A stretch of DNA of 64,000 bases from Bog-473 sp963838835 (lineage in GTDB: Bacteria > Actinomycetota > Acidimicrobiia > Acidimicrobiales > RAAP-2). Location of the stretch: positions 90,511 to 154,510 of the forward strand of contig CAWITA010000031.1 of NCBI GenBank assembly GCA_963838835.1. The letters run 5' to 3'. Positions 1-8,269 of this stretch are shown in pieces (the first letter of the stretch is position 1; each line of letters opens with the position of its first letter). The notes under the pieces are model-generated. The model made no database searches. It worked only from the letters and a program-made list of their open reading frames with translations, and was not told the origin of the DNA. A program made the translations under genes and the position numbers.

Positions 1-742
1 TCTCGAGGCACCAGCGCGCGATCCCCGCGCTCTCCGCCGCGACGAGGGCGAGGAGCAGTCCCTGCGCCTCGCCGCCGGGCCCGCCGGGCCCGCCGGGCGA
101 CGCGAAGTGGTGGGATGCGTCGACGGTGACCCCGGGGCCCAGGTCCAGGCGGCCGAGGTGGCGCGTGCCGTCCAGGGCTGGCAGCGGCTCGACCGCAACG
201 GTGTCGCCGGCGAGTTCGCGGTCGACGAGGCACCACAGCGTCGCGCCCCCCTCGAGAGGGGCGGGCACCAGCATGAGTCGCGCCGTCGGCAGTCCGAGCA
301 CGGGGCGCGCCGAGCCGGTGAGCCGTACGGCCCTGTCGTTTGTTTTCTCCGCGCGCACCTCGTCGCCGTGCAGCGCGACGGCCGCGGTGATCGTGCCGTC
401 GGCCAATCCGGGCAACAGCTCGGCCCGGAGCGCCTCGTCCGCGCCGGCGGAAATCACGCTGGACACGAACACCGTCGGCAGGAGTGGACCTGGCACGAGC
501 GCGTGCCCCAGCTCCTCGAGCACCACGGCCAGCTCGGCGAGGGTGAATCCCTGGCCGCCGTACACCTCGGGCAGGTGGAGCCCGAGCCACCCCTGGGCGG
601 CCAGCTTCTCCCACACCGCCGGCAGGTCCGCCGATGCCGACTCGGCCGCGGCACGGGGCACGTCCGGCGGGCAGTGCGTCTGGGCCCACCGCTGCACGGT
701 GAGACGCAGGGACTCGTGGTCCTCGGTGACGGCGATCGGCAC
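1..742 (-). CDS. acyl-CoA dehydrogenase, partial (C-terminus beyond left edge)
   Basis: An open frame of 247 codons runs from a GTG start at 742 off the left edge. The translation begins MPIAVTEDHESLRLTVQRW and continues with the acyl-CoA dehydrogenase N-terminal pattern: a helical start, then 'LAAQGWLGLHLPEVYGGQG' near residues 50-70, then 'LAVVLEELGHALVPGPLLP'. These are the usual FAD-dependent acyl-CoA dehydrogenase N-domain landmarks; the active-site C-domain is outside the window. The family oxidises acyl-CoA thioesters at the alpha-beta bond. The start codon overlaps the ferredoxin stop codon by one base (TAGTG), so the gene is translationally coupled to the P450/ferredoxin genes. The substrate cannot be read; with a P450 and ferredoxin upstream, a sterol or other hydrophobic acyl-CoA is possible but is inference. 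Confidence 0.85.
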   Translation of the reverse strand, partial: MPIAVTEDHESLRLTVQRWAQTHCPPDVPRAAAESASADLPAVWEKLAAQGWLGLHLPEVYGGQGFTLAELAVVLEELGHALVPGPLLPTVFVSSVISAGADEALRAELLPGLADGTITAAVALHGDEVRAEKTNDRAVRLTGSARPVLGLPTARLMLVPAPLEGGATLWCLVDRELAGDTVAVEPLPALDGTRHLGRLDLGPGVTVDASHHFASPGGPGGPGGEAQGLLLALVAAESAGIARWCLE

Positions 743-978
743 TAGGTTCCCTCCTCGTGCGGCACCTCGGTGCCGTTGCGCCACAGGGTGATGGCGCCCA
801 CGGGGCACCCTTGCGCCGCGATCTTCAGCCGCTCCTCGTCGGTGGCGGCCGGGTCGACGACGACCGCGTGGCCGTCATCGCTCAACTCGAAGGTGTCCGG
901 GGCCCAAAAGACGCAATTGCCGGACCCCATGCAGCGGTCCCAGTCGATCCGCACCTCGAGCGGCTCGCCCATCTTCAC
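742..978 (-). CDS. 3Fe-4S ferredoxin (P450 redox partner)
   Basis: A 78-aa protein with the single-cluster pattern C16-x5-C22 and then C58-P (QGCPVGAI). This three-cysteine arrangement is typical of the 3Fe-4S ferredoxins encoded beside actinobacterial P450s. It should pass electrons from a ferredoxin reductase, which is not in this window, to the P450 encoded just upstream. The GTG start at 978 overlaps the stop of the upstream frame as GTGA, and the stop overlaps the start of the acyl-CoA dehydrogenase, so the three genes form a tightly packed operon. An internal ATG at codon 3 is an alternative start. Small acidic cytosolic protein; confident family call. Confidence 0.92.
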   Translation of the reverse strand: MKMGEPLEVRIDWDRCMGSGNCVFWAPDTFELSDDGHAVVVDPAATDEERLKIAAQGCPVGAITLWRNGTEVPHEEGT

Positions 979-2507
979 GCCGCTCGCAAGACGAGCGCGC
1001 TCGTGGGCACGCTCTCGCCCGAGGTGACGAGACGGGTCCGTGCCCCCGCCCCGATCGTCTTGGCCAGGGTCACTTCGTCGGTCGTCTGCATCGTGAACAA
1101 GGAGAGGCCCTCGACCTCGCGCTGCCCGATAGCGACGATGGCCGCTGCATCGCGCCGCGGGTTGGCTCTGCCGCCCATGGGCGAGAACCTACCTCCCGGC
1201 GGCAAACACCACGGGCAGGGAGAGGGGGAGCGGAAGGCCATCCCCTCGATGTGCGGCGGCTCCGCATCGAGGTCCAGCGTGAAGGGACCGAGGCGGTCGA
1301 AGAGGGCATTGATCGCCACGCGCGACTCCATGCGGGCGAGGTGCATGCCCAGGCAAACGTGGACGCCGAAACCGAAACCGACGTGTTGGCGCTGGGCGCG
1401 GAACAGGTCGTAGCGGTCCGGGTCGCTGTACTTGCGCTCGTCCCGGTTGGCCGCGCCGATCATGAGCGCGATGTCGGCACCCGCGTCGATCTTCACACCG
1501 GCCAGCTCGGTGTCGCGCGCCGCCCGCCGCAGGATCACCGTCACCGGTGGCTCCCAACGCAGCACCTCCTCGAAGGCCTGGGGGTACAAGGAGCGGTCCC
1601 CGTAGAGCGCGTCGAACTGGGACCGGTCGTGGAGCAGGGCGAACAACAGGCTGCCCGAGGCCCGGTACGTGGTCTCCACCCCGGCCGGCAGGAGCAGGCG
1701 AAGGAACGAGAAGATCTCCTCGTCGTTCAGTCGCTCCCCGTCGACCTCCGCCCGGACCAGGTCGCTGATGAGGTCGTCGCCCGGGCTCGCTCGCCGCTCC
1801 GCCATGACGTCCGCGAAGTAGTCGCGCAGCGCCGCCGACGCCGCGAGGCCTCGCTCCCAGTTGGCGGCGACGCTGGTGAGCTCGAACGCCCAACGTTGGA
1901 ATCTCGGGTAGTCCGAGCGCGGCAGGCCGAGGATGCGGGCGATGACTTGCACGGGGTAGTTGAAGGTGACGGAGCGCACCAGATCCGACCGGCCGATCTC
2001 GAGGAACGAGTCGATCAGCTCGTTCACGACGACGGCAACGAGCTGTTCCTCCCAGCGTTCCAGCATCTTGGAGCGGAAGCTCGATGCAACGAGGGCCCGG
2101 ACGATCCGGTGCTCGGGCTCGTCCATCTGCAGGATGGTGCGCCCCATCACCACCTCGGTCACGTCGGCGTAGACGGCCGAGGAGTACGTGTCGTTGTCAC
2201 GCAGCACCTGCACGACTTCGTCAAAGCCGAACACGGTGACCGGGGGCGGCTTGGTGGGATCGGCGATCTCCGCGCCCTCGCCGATGTCGATGGGACCCGT
2301 GTGCACCGGCGACTGACGCCGCAACTCGTGCAGCATCGGATAGGGGTCGCGGATGCTCCCGCCCACCACGTCCTTCAGCTCGAAGGGGTCGAAGGGTTCG
2401 AAGGGGTCGAAGGGGTCGAAGGGTTCGAAGGGTTCGAAGGGTTCGAAGGGTTCGAAGGGTACCTCGGTGGAATCCCCCGCCGAATCAAGCCCTGGCATGT
2501 CGCCCAC
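975..2507 (-). CDS. cytochrome P450 (probable frameshift near C-terminus)
   Basis: A bacterial class I P450. I-helix 'LLLPAGVETTYRASG' carries the oxygen-activating acid/threonine pair, the K-helix ExxR is 'EEVLRWEPP', and the haem loop is FGFGVHVCLGMHLARME with the thiolate Cys. The N-terminus holds about nine tandem (E/D)PF tripeptides at residues 17-43 that are not part of the P450 fold. After '..HIEGMAFRSP' the frame reads SPCPW, whereas adding one C to the C5 run at 1224-1228 gives LSLPVVFAAGR and a stop at 1189-1191, which is the normal P450 end. The true CDS is therefore probably 1189-2507. The downstream part (975-1178) could then be a separate 67-aa ORF with an ATG at 1178 that I do not recognise. 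GTG start at 2507, or ATG at codon 4. Partner ferredoxin follows directly. Confidence 0.88.
   Translation of the reverse strand: MGDMPGLDSAGDSTEVPFEPFEPFEPFEPFDPFDPFEPFDPFELKDVVGGSIRDPYPMLHELRRQSPVHTGPIDIGEGAEIADPTKPPPVTVFGFDEVVQVLRDNDTYSSAVYADVTEVVMGRTILQMDEPEHRIVRALVASSFRSKMLERWEEQLVAVVVNELIDSFLEIGRSDLVRSVTFNYPVQVIARILGLPRSDYPRFQRWAFELTSVAANWERGLAASAALRDYFADVMAERRASPGDDLISDLVRAEVDGERLNDEEIFSFLRLLLPAGVETTYRASGSLLFALLHDRSQFDALYGDRSLYPQAFEEVLRWEPPVTVILRRAARDTELAGVKIDAGADIALMIGAANRDERKYSDPDRYDLFRAQRQHVGFGFGVHVCLGMHLARMESRVAINALFDRLGPFTLDLDAEPPHIEGMAFRSPSPCPWCLPPGGRFSPMGGRANPRRDAAAIVAIGQREVEGLSLFTMQTTDEVTLAKTIGAGARTRLVTSGESVPTSALVLRAA
2380..2460. repeat. nine tandem 9-bp units inside the P450 gene
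   Basis: Nine consecutive units of TCGAAGGGG or TCGAAGGGT span 81 bp without interruption. On the minus strand each unit encodes Glu-Pro-Phe or Asp-Pro-Phe, so a change in copy number keeps the P450 reading frame. Confidence 0.95.
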
Positions 2508-2512
2508 TCACC

Positions 2513-2581
2513 CCCTAGATTTAGGGTGTCGCATCGGATCGGTCTCTGACGCCGGTGTCATAGTACGCAAACGAGCGTTGG
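2513..2581. promoter_or_regulatory. candidate TetR operators between divergent P450 operon and tetR-like gene
   Basis: The 170-bp divergent spacer contains two inverted repeats: CCCTA-GATT-TAGGG at 2513-2526, six bases from the P450 GTG, and CAAACG-AG-CGTTGG at 2568-2581 (one mismatch between the arms). Either could be the operator of the adjacent TetR-family regulator, which would then repress both itself and the P450 operon. Position and symmetry are seen; binding is inference. Confidence 0.4.
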
Positions 2582-2677
2582 GGCGTCGAGGCGTCCGCGT
2601 GCAGCGGGCGGGAGGAAAGGGCCAGGAGGGGGATTCAGGCGAACCCGGGATTCCCTCCCGGATCGAGCGGCGGAGAA

Positions 2678-3358
2678 ATGGGATCGACCATGACGATCGA
2701 CCACGCCAAGCTGGGTGCGCGTCACCCCGATCCGGACGCGGCGGGCGCCTCGGGAGGAGTATCCCCGACGCGGCGGCGCATCCTGCAGATCGCCCTGACG
2801 CTGATGGCCCAGCGGGGCGTCGACGGCACGAGCATGCGCGACCTCGCCTCGGCCGCCGGCCTCAACGTGGCATCGCTCTACCACTACTTCCCCTCCAAAC
2901 GTGACCTTCTCGAGGCGGTCCTCGTCGAGCAGGGTTTTCTCCCGATGGCGGTGCCCGGATCGGATCGGGACGGCCGGGGCGACGGCGACGTGGCGCGGCC
3001 GGACACCTCGAGCCTGGAACAGCTCTTGGCCGACGTCCTCGTCTCCATGTTCGAGGTCAAGGACTTCGTCCGGCTCATGGTGGGCGAATCCATGCGGGAC
3101 GAGTCGACCGCCCGGGCCATTGGGCTCGACCTCTTCCGCTCGTTCCACACCATCATCGAGGACTGGGTCCGTACGCACCGGCCCGACCTGGACGAGCGGT
3201 CGGGCGCCGCCGCGGTGTCGCGGCTCCTGAGCGCCATGGTGGTCGGCATCTTCGTCGAACACGCCGCCGGGGTCCTCTCCGACGACGAGGCCGATCCCAC
3301 CGCCCTTTCCCTGCTGCGGGCCAAGGAGGCGGCGCAGATCGTCGGAACCCCGGATTAG
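2678..3358 (+). CDS. TetR/AcrR family transcriptional regulator
   Basis: A 226-aa protein with a TetR helix-turn-helix after a 30-residue leader: 'RRRILQIALTLMAQRGVDG' then 'MRDLASAAGLNVASLYHYFPSKRDLLEAV' (about residues 33-80), the classic recognition helix ending in LYHYFPSK. The C-terminal two thirds is the ligand-binding and dimerisation domain, which I cannot assign to a ligand. The gene is divergent from the P450/ferredoxin/acyl-CoA dehydrogenase operon, so control of that operon is the natural guess. Alternative ATG at 2690. Confidence 0.92.
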   Translation: MGSTMTIDHAKLGARHPDPDAAGASGGVSPTRRRILQIALTLMAQRGVDGTSMRDLASAAGLNVASLYHYFPSKRDLLEAVLVEQGFLPMAVPGSDRDGRGDGDVARPDTSSLEQLLADVLVSMFEVKDFVRLMVGESMRDESTARAIGLDLFRSFHTIIEDWVRTHRPDLDERSGAAAVSRLLSAMVVGIFVEHAAGVLSDDEADPTALSLLRAKEAAQIVGTPD

Positions 3359-3445
3359 GTGGTCTCGGTCCAGGCCCCGTCGGGTCGATCGACGCCCGCT
3401 GGGCGGTCAGATCCTCCACGAGGGGCTGAGGTGAAGTGCCGGTAG

Positions 3446-3814
3446 TCAGACTGGCCGCGTCGGTGAGCGCGCCTCCTCGCTGTGGGTTTCGGTGTTCGGG
3501 TTCTGGTTCTTGTTCTGGTTCGGGTTCCGTTGTCGGGATACGGCTTCGGGCATCGGTGCAAGATCGTCGAAGCAGCCGCACATCAAGGCCTGGCTGAGGC
3601 AGGCGGGACACTGCTCCAGATCGCAACCATGGTGGTGGACACCGCCGCGCGGTGTGCCGCAGTCTCCGCATCGGTAGGCCGGCTCTCCGATGCGGTATCC
3701 CCTCTCCTCGCCCCAGCGAATGGGTTGGTATTCGACACCGCCGATGTTCAGCGACACGTCACCGCAACTCGTCCCGTCCGTCATCTCCCTCCCACAGAAC
3801 GTGCATCGTGCCAA
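3446..3814 (-). CDS. zinc-ribbon protein with Asn/Gln-rich tail
   Basis: About 122 aa from a TTG start at 3814, chosen because a perfect AGGAGG lies at 3824-3829, nine bases upstream. Residues 4-7 form C-x2-C (ARCTFCG). A second cluster, 'YRCGDCGTPRGGVHHHGCD' followed by EQCPAC and MCGC, supplies many Cys and His ligands typical of a treble or zinc-ribbon fold. The pattern HHHGCDxExCPxC recurs in small proteins of unknown function that I recognise only as a conserved type. The last 30 residues are low-complexity and rich in Asn and Gln (RNPNQNKNQNPNTE), encoded by a repetitive GGTTCTGGTTC-type tract at 3485-3530, so the tail length may vary. The frame stays open upstream to 3997, but that part looks non-coding. 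Function unknown. Confidence 0.6.
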   Translation of the reverse strand: MARCTFCGREMTDGTSCGDVSLNIGGVEYQPIRWGEERGYRIGEPAYRCGDCGTPRGGVHHHGCDLEQCPACLSQALMCGCFDDLAPMPEAVSRQRNPNQNKNQNPNTETHSEEARSPTRPV

Positions 3815-4011
3815 CAGCAGTGACCTCCTCTGCTCCTTCCACTTCTGGATCGAGGCTCTCTCCTCCTCGTCGCTTCTGCCTCTCGTAGCTTCTGTGGGAG
3901 AACGGTCGCGGTGGCACGACGAAGGGGCGCGATTCGTCAGCTGAGCAATCGCTGGAGTTCGGTCACCGACAATGCTCCTGCTGCCCGGATCTGTCACACC
4001 CCCATGCTTGG

Positions 4012-5190
4012 ATGTTGCCCAGTATGGGTTCGTCTGAAGTTGTGACCGTCGAGCAGGGCTTGGTGGAGGCGATTGACGCGCTCGCCACGACGGACGTCGG
4101 CAGCCTGGCCGACGCCGAGTCGATCAAGATGCTCGAGCGGGAACTGTCCCGTCTGGAAGCAGTGGTGACCAAGGCCGTCGCGGCCTTTGACGCGTCCGGG
4201 GACTGGGCCAACGACGGGGCGAAGGGAGCCGCGCCCTGGGTCGCCATCTCCTGTCGGCTGCCACGGGCTGCCGCTCGTCGCCAAGTGCGACGTGGTCGGG
4301 TGCTGCGCCACCTCCCTGAGCTAGCCGCGGCCTGGGAAAGGGGCCAGGTGTGCGCCGCGCACCTCGACCTCGTCGCCGCCGTCCGCCGGAAGGGTACCGA
4401 AGAGGCGCTCTCGCGTGACGAAGGACTCTTGGTGCGCCAGGCGAAATCGTTGCGATTCGAGCAATTCGCCCGCGCCGTGGCGTATTGGGACCAGCTGGCG
4501 GACCCCGACGGCACCGAGGAGGTGGCCGAAGCCCGCCGGGCCCGCCGTGACGTCTACCTCGAAGCCAGTATCGACGGCATGTTCTTGGGCAAGATGACCC
4601 TCGACCCGATCGCTGGCGCCATCGTGGCGGGCGAACTCGGCCGCATCGAACAAGAGTTCTTCGAGGCCGACTGGGCCCGCGCCAAGTCCGCGCACGGCGA
4701 GAAGGCGAGTGTCGCGGACCTCTGGCGAACGCCCGCCCAGCGCAGGGCCGATGCCCTCGTCGAGATGGCCTCACGGTCGGCGCTGGTCCCCCCGGAGGGA
4801 CGCCGGCCGGCGCCGCTCTTCAGCGTCCTGGTCGACTGGCCCACGATGAGCGGCCGGATCTGCGAATTGGCACAGGGGATCGTCGTCACTCCGGGTTCGT
4901 TGGTCCCGTGGTTGGGCCTGGGCGACTTCGAGAGAGCCGTGATGGGGCCCAAGGGTCGAGTAGATGTCAGTGCCACCTCGAGGCTCTTCTCAGGGGCCAC
5001 CCGCCGGGCGATCGAGATGCGCGACCGTTGGTGCGTCCACCCCTTCTGCGACGTCGAAGGGCACCGCTGCGAAGTCGACCACGTGGTGCCCTGGGCCGCA
5101 GGCGGACTGACCACACAGGAGAACGGACGCCTCCTCTGTGGCCACCACAACCGCCTACGCAACCGAGAACGACCGCCGCCCGACGGGTAG
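4012..5190 (+). CDS. DUF222 / HNH endonuclease domain protein (13E12 repeat family)
   Basis: A 392-aa protein. The N-terminal 250 residues are a helical DUF222 domain (for example 'LERELSRLEAVVTKAVAAFD', 'RRGRVLRHLPELAAAWERG', 'YLEASIDGMFLGKMTLDPIAG'). The C-terminus is an HNH nuclease: 'RDRWCVHPFCDVEGHRCEVDHVVPWAAGG' then 'ENGRLLCGHHNRLRNR'. The DH pair, the later Asn and HH supply the metal and catalytic residues. This family is highly duplicated in actinobacteria and linked to mobile elements; the substrate is unknown. ATG at 4012, with a second ATG at 4024 that is equally likely. Confidence 0.92.
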   Translation: MLPSMGSSEVVTVEQGLVEAIDALATTDVGSLADAESIKMLERELSRLEAVVTKAVAAFDASGDWANDGAKGAAPWVAISCRLPRAAARRQVRRGRVLRHLPELAAAWERGQVCAAHLDLVAAVRRKGTEEALSRDEGLLVRQAKSLRFEQFARAVAYWDQLADPDGTEEVAEARRARRDVYLEASIDGMFLGKMTLDPIAGAIVAGELGRIEQEFFEADWARAKSAHGEKASVADLWRTPAQRRADALVEMASRSALVPPEGRRPAPLFSVLVDWPTMSGRICELAQGIVVTPGSLVPWLGLGDFERAVMGPKGRVDVSATSRLFSGATRRAIEMRDRWCVHPFCDVEGHRCEVDHVVPWAAGGLTTQENGRLLCGHHNRLRNRERPPPDG

Positions 5191-5487
5191 GCAGCCGTGA
5201 GGGTGCTCCCGCCCGACGAAAAAGGGTGAGCACCGCTCCGGGCGATCGTTCCTCGAGCGACGGTCGAGAGCGGAAGCGGGCCGGCCTTCCTACCTCTTCC
5301 GATCCGTGATGGTCCGATCCGTGATGGGCGCCAATCGTACCCGGCCACCCACCGTGCCGAACGAGCCCACGGGGCGCGCACGGACCAGAAACACGACGCG
5401 AACGGAGGAACGACAGGTCGGAATTAGAAGGACGCAATAAAGCAATAAAGAGGAAAGAGGTATCGACCGCGTCGGATCGCCGCGGCG
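5191..5487. other. intergenic, no gene seen
   Basis: Between the HNH gene and the L,D-transpeptidase gene. It contains short direct repeats (GATCCGTGATGG and related, 5298-5327) and an AT-richer stretch at 5430-5460 ending in a purine-rich AAAGAGG that may be the ribosome binding site of the next gene. No convincing ORF or RNA. Confidence 0.5.
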
Positions 5488-6286
5488 GTGGCGGCATGTG
5501 CCCTGGTGGTGCGGGCCGCTGGCGCGGCAGTTGCCCTGGTCAGCACAGGCTCCTCGGGCGTGACCGCCGCCGCGCCGCACCTTGTCCAAAACGAAGCGAC
5601 AAACACCAGGACGACCACGAGGACGACCACGAGGACGACGGCGACGGCGCCTGGCGTCGCGGCGCTGGCCACCGCGCCCCCCGGCACCACGCTCGTTGCC
5701 ACCACCGACGGAGCCATCCCGGGCTACTCCGCCCCGGGCGCCCCGTCGGACAGGATCGTGCCGGGGACCTGGTCCGGCTACAAGTCCATCCTTCCGGTGA
5801 TCGCCGCCCGGGCCGGCTGGCTCGAGGTCCGCCTGGCCCAGCGGCCCAATGGCTCAACGACCTGGGTCCAGCAGACGCGACGTGACGCTCGGGTCAACGC
5901 CCTACGCCATCGTGGTCGACCTCGCCACCATGCACCTGACGGTGTATCAGCAGGGCACGCCGATCATGGACTTCCCCGCCGGCATCGGCGCGCCCGACGA
6001 CCCGACGCCACCCGGTGAGTACTTCATCGCCATGACGGTGCCACCGCCGAGCCCGGCCTACGGTGCGTTCGTGCTGGCGACCTCCGACCACTCCGACTCC
6101 ATCACCGACTGGGAGGGCTCCGGGGACGCGGTGATCGGCATCCACGGGCCGATCACCTCCTATGACGACTCGCTGATCGGCACGACCGGCGGCGCCATGT
6201 CGCACGGCTGCATCCGGCTACACGACGCCGACCTGGCCCAGCTCTCGGTCATCCCTCCGGGGACCCCACTCGAGATCGTCGACTGA
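5488..6286 (+). CDS. L,D-transpeptidase (YkuD), secreted; frameshifted
   Basis: Two frames join into one protein. The first (5488 to about 5878) has a hydrophobic signal segment (AAVAACALVVRAAGAAVALV), a Thr/Arg-rich linker (repeated TRTTTRTT) and the lead-in 'VRLAQRPNGSTTWVQQ'. The second continues DVTLGSTPYAIVVDL as a YkuD catalytic domain: 'MHLTVYQQG', 'FPAGIGAPDDPTPPGEYFI', 'IGIHGP' and the active-site motif MSHGCIRL. One extra base around 5878-5882 explains the split. The family forms 3-3 peptidoglycan crosslinks outside the membrane. The start is uncertain: GTG 5488 is the first usable codon, but an AAAGAGG 28 bases upstream and the in-frame RRIAAAV codons suggest the real start lies slightly earlier. 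Confidence 0.8.
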
Positions 6287-6363
6287 GCGACCGAGCGGTC
6301 GCCGGTCCGGTGTGGTGCACCGGGGCTCAGGGTCCCGGCCGGCTCCCGGTTTGGGCCGTGCTC

Positions 6364-8262
6364 TCAGGCCAGTTCGTAGTCAGCCAGATCGGGCTCGAGC
6401 GTGCGTGCCCAGTAGGAGTGCAGGTCGAAGGGCCAGTTCTGGGTCACGCGCCCGTGTGCGTTCCGGTACCAGGTCGGCACGTTCGCCACTCCCCACACCA
6501 TCCGGGCGTTGCCGTCTTCCATCTCGCGTCCGTAGTGCTCGTGCACGTCGCGCCGGCACGACATCGTCCGGTGGCCGTCGCGCAGCAAGCACCCGATCGC
6601 CTCGACGGCGTAGCGCACCTGGCACTCCACCATCACCAAGATGCTGCCGTTAATGACCAGGTTGGTGTTCGGCCCGTAGAGCATGAAGAAATTGGGGAAG
6701 CCGGGCACCGTGATGCCGAGGTAGGCGCCGGCGTCGCCGCCCCACTCCTCGTTGAGCTCCACGCCCGCCGATCCGATGACTCGCATGGGCGCCACGAAGT
6801 CCGACGCACTGAACCCGGTCCCGTAGATCACCACGTCCGCCGGGTGTTCCTGGCCGTCGGCGGTCCGCACCCCGCGCGGTGTGATCTCAGCGATCGGCGT
6901 CGTCACGAGGTCGACGTCGTCGCGGCTGAGCGCCGCCGCCCACCGCCCGTCGTCGCGCAGGGCGCGTTTGGCGAAGGGCGGGAAATGGGGCACCATCTTC
7001 TCGAAGAGCTCGTCGTCGTCCACCTGGGTGCGCAGGACGTCGATCAACATCGAGCGCACGAAGTCGTTGGCCGCGCTCACGGACTCGGTGTGCTCGTCCC
7101 AGCCCGGATCGACGCGGGCGGCGCCCAACAGCCCCTCGTGCAGGAGCCAGAATTGCGACAGGCGCTCCCAGCGCCCGTAGTTGGGCAGGAGCTCCAGCAG
7201 TTCGTGGTACTCGGGGGGGAAGTCATCCTCGTAATTCTCCGTCGGCATCAACCAAGGCGGGGTGCGTTGGTACACATCGAGGTGACCGACCTTCCCCGCC
7301 AGGCGGGGCACGAACTGGGCGGCGCTGGCCCCCGTCCCGATCACCGCCACGCGGCGTCCGACCAGCTCGACGGACTCGTCCCACGCCGCCGAGTGAAAGG
7401 ACGGACCGGCGAAGGTGTCGCGGCCCTTCAGGGCAGGGAAAGAGGGACGGTTCAACTGCCCGACGGCACAGACGATCCCGTCGACCACGTCGACCACGTC
7501 GGTCCGTTCGGCGCCGTCACCGGCGCGCACCGTCAAGGTCCATTCCCCCGAGTCGTCGTCGAACCGCGCCTCCGTCACCTCCGACGAAAACCGAATGCAC
7601 TCGCTCAGCCCAAGCTCCTTGCACGTCCGCCGGAGGTAGGACAGTAGATCCGGCTGCGCCGAGAAGCGCGAGACCCAGTCGTTGGTCTGGGCGAACGAGA
7701 AGCTGTAGAGCTGGTTTGGCACGTCGACCCGGCATCCCGGGTAGACGTTCTCCTGCCACGTGCCTCCGACGTCGGCGTTCTTCTCGTACACCGTGACGTC
7801 GACGCCGGCCTGGCGCAGCCGGTGCGCCGCCGCCAGGCCAGAGGCGCCCGCGCCGATCACGGCGCAGCGGAAGCGACCGCCGACCTCGTCCAGATGCCAC
7901 GACGGCCGCCTGGGGTCGGTCCCCGCGAGGGCCAGCTCCTCCTTCAAGAAGTGCTCCCACTGCTCGCTGGCGTCCGCACCCACGAGGAAGGCGAGGATCC
8001 GCCGCAACGCCTCCTCGGTCAGCCCATGCTCGGGGGCGCCCGCCTGCTGGTCCGCTCGCAGGATGTCTGCGGCCAGGCGCCGGGCCGACTCCAGCTGCTG
8101 GGGGGCGAGGCCGCGTCCGGGGACGAGGAGCTGGCTTTGATCGGGCGCGAACTCCCCGCGCAACAAGGACAGGTCGCCCGTCCGGTGCGCCACCGCGCAC
8201 AAGAGGGCGTGCACGTCGGCCGCGGCGAACGCCGCCTCGATCCGCGCCGCGTCGGTCACCAC
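6364..8262 (-). CDS. flavin-containing monooxygenase, Baeyer-Villiger type
   Basis: About 632 aa from the GTG at 8262. A helical N-terminal extension of about 125 residues precedes an FAD Rossmann motif 'CAVIGAGASGLAAAHRL', the 'VGGTWQENVYPGCRVD' loop, the Baeyer-Villiger fingerprint FAGPSFHSAAWD (FxGxxxHxxxWD), a second dinucleotide motif 'VAVIGTGASAAQFVP' and the terminal 'GFPNFFMLYGPNTN'. These features assign it to the NADPH/FAD class B monooxygenases that insert oxygen beside a carbonyl. The upstream SDR stop is eight bases before this start, so the two genes are co-transcribed; the SDR could supply the ketone. The open frame extends upstream to 8412 but overlaps the SDR and looks non-coding there. 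Confidence 0.9.
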   Translation of the reverse strand: MVTDAARIEAAFAAADVHALLCAVAHRTGDLSLLRGEFAPDQSQLLVPGRGLAPQQLESARRLAADILRADQQAGAPEHGLTEEALRRILAFLVGADASEQWEHFLKEELALAGTDPRRPSWHLDEVGGRFRCAVIGAGASGLAAAHRLRQAGVDVTVYEKNADVGGTWQENVYPGCRVDVPNQLYSFSFAQTNDWVSRFSAQPDLLSYLRRTCKELGLSECIRFSSEVTEARFDDDSGEWTLTVRAGDGAERTDVVDVVDGIVCAVGQLNRPSFPALKGRDTFAGPSFHSAAWDESVELVGRRVAVIGTGASAAQFVPRLAGKVGHLDVYQRTPPWLMPTENYEDDFPPEYHELLELLPNYGRWERLSQFWLLHEGLLGAARVDPGWDEHTESVSAANDFVRSMLIDVLRTQVDDDELFEKMVPHFPPFAKRALRDDGRWAAALSRDDVDLVTTPIAEITPRGVRTADGQEHPADVVIYGTGFSASDFVAPMRVIGSAGVELNEEWGGDAGAYLGITVPGFPNFFMLYGPNTNLVINGSILVMVECQVRYAVEAIGCLLRDGHRTMSCRRDVHEHYGREMEDGNARMVWGVANVPTWYRNAHGRVTQNWPFDLHSYWARTLEPDLADYELA

Positions 8263-8269
8263 CGACGCC

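Noticed and set aside
1251..2549. Long plus-strand frame opposite the P450
   Set aside because: Its ending repeats FEGFEGFEG are the complement of the (E/D)PF array; P450 motifs are on the minus strand.
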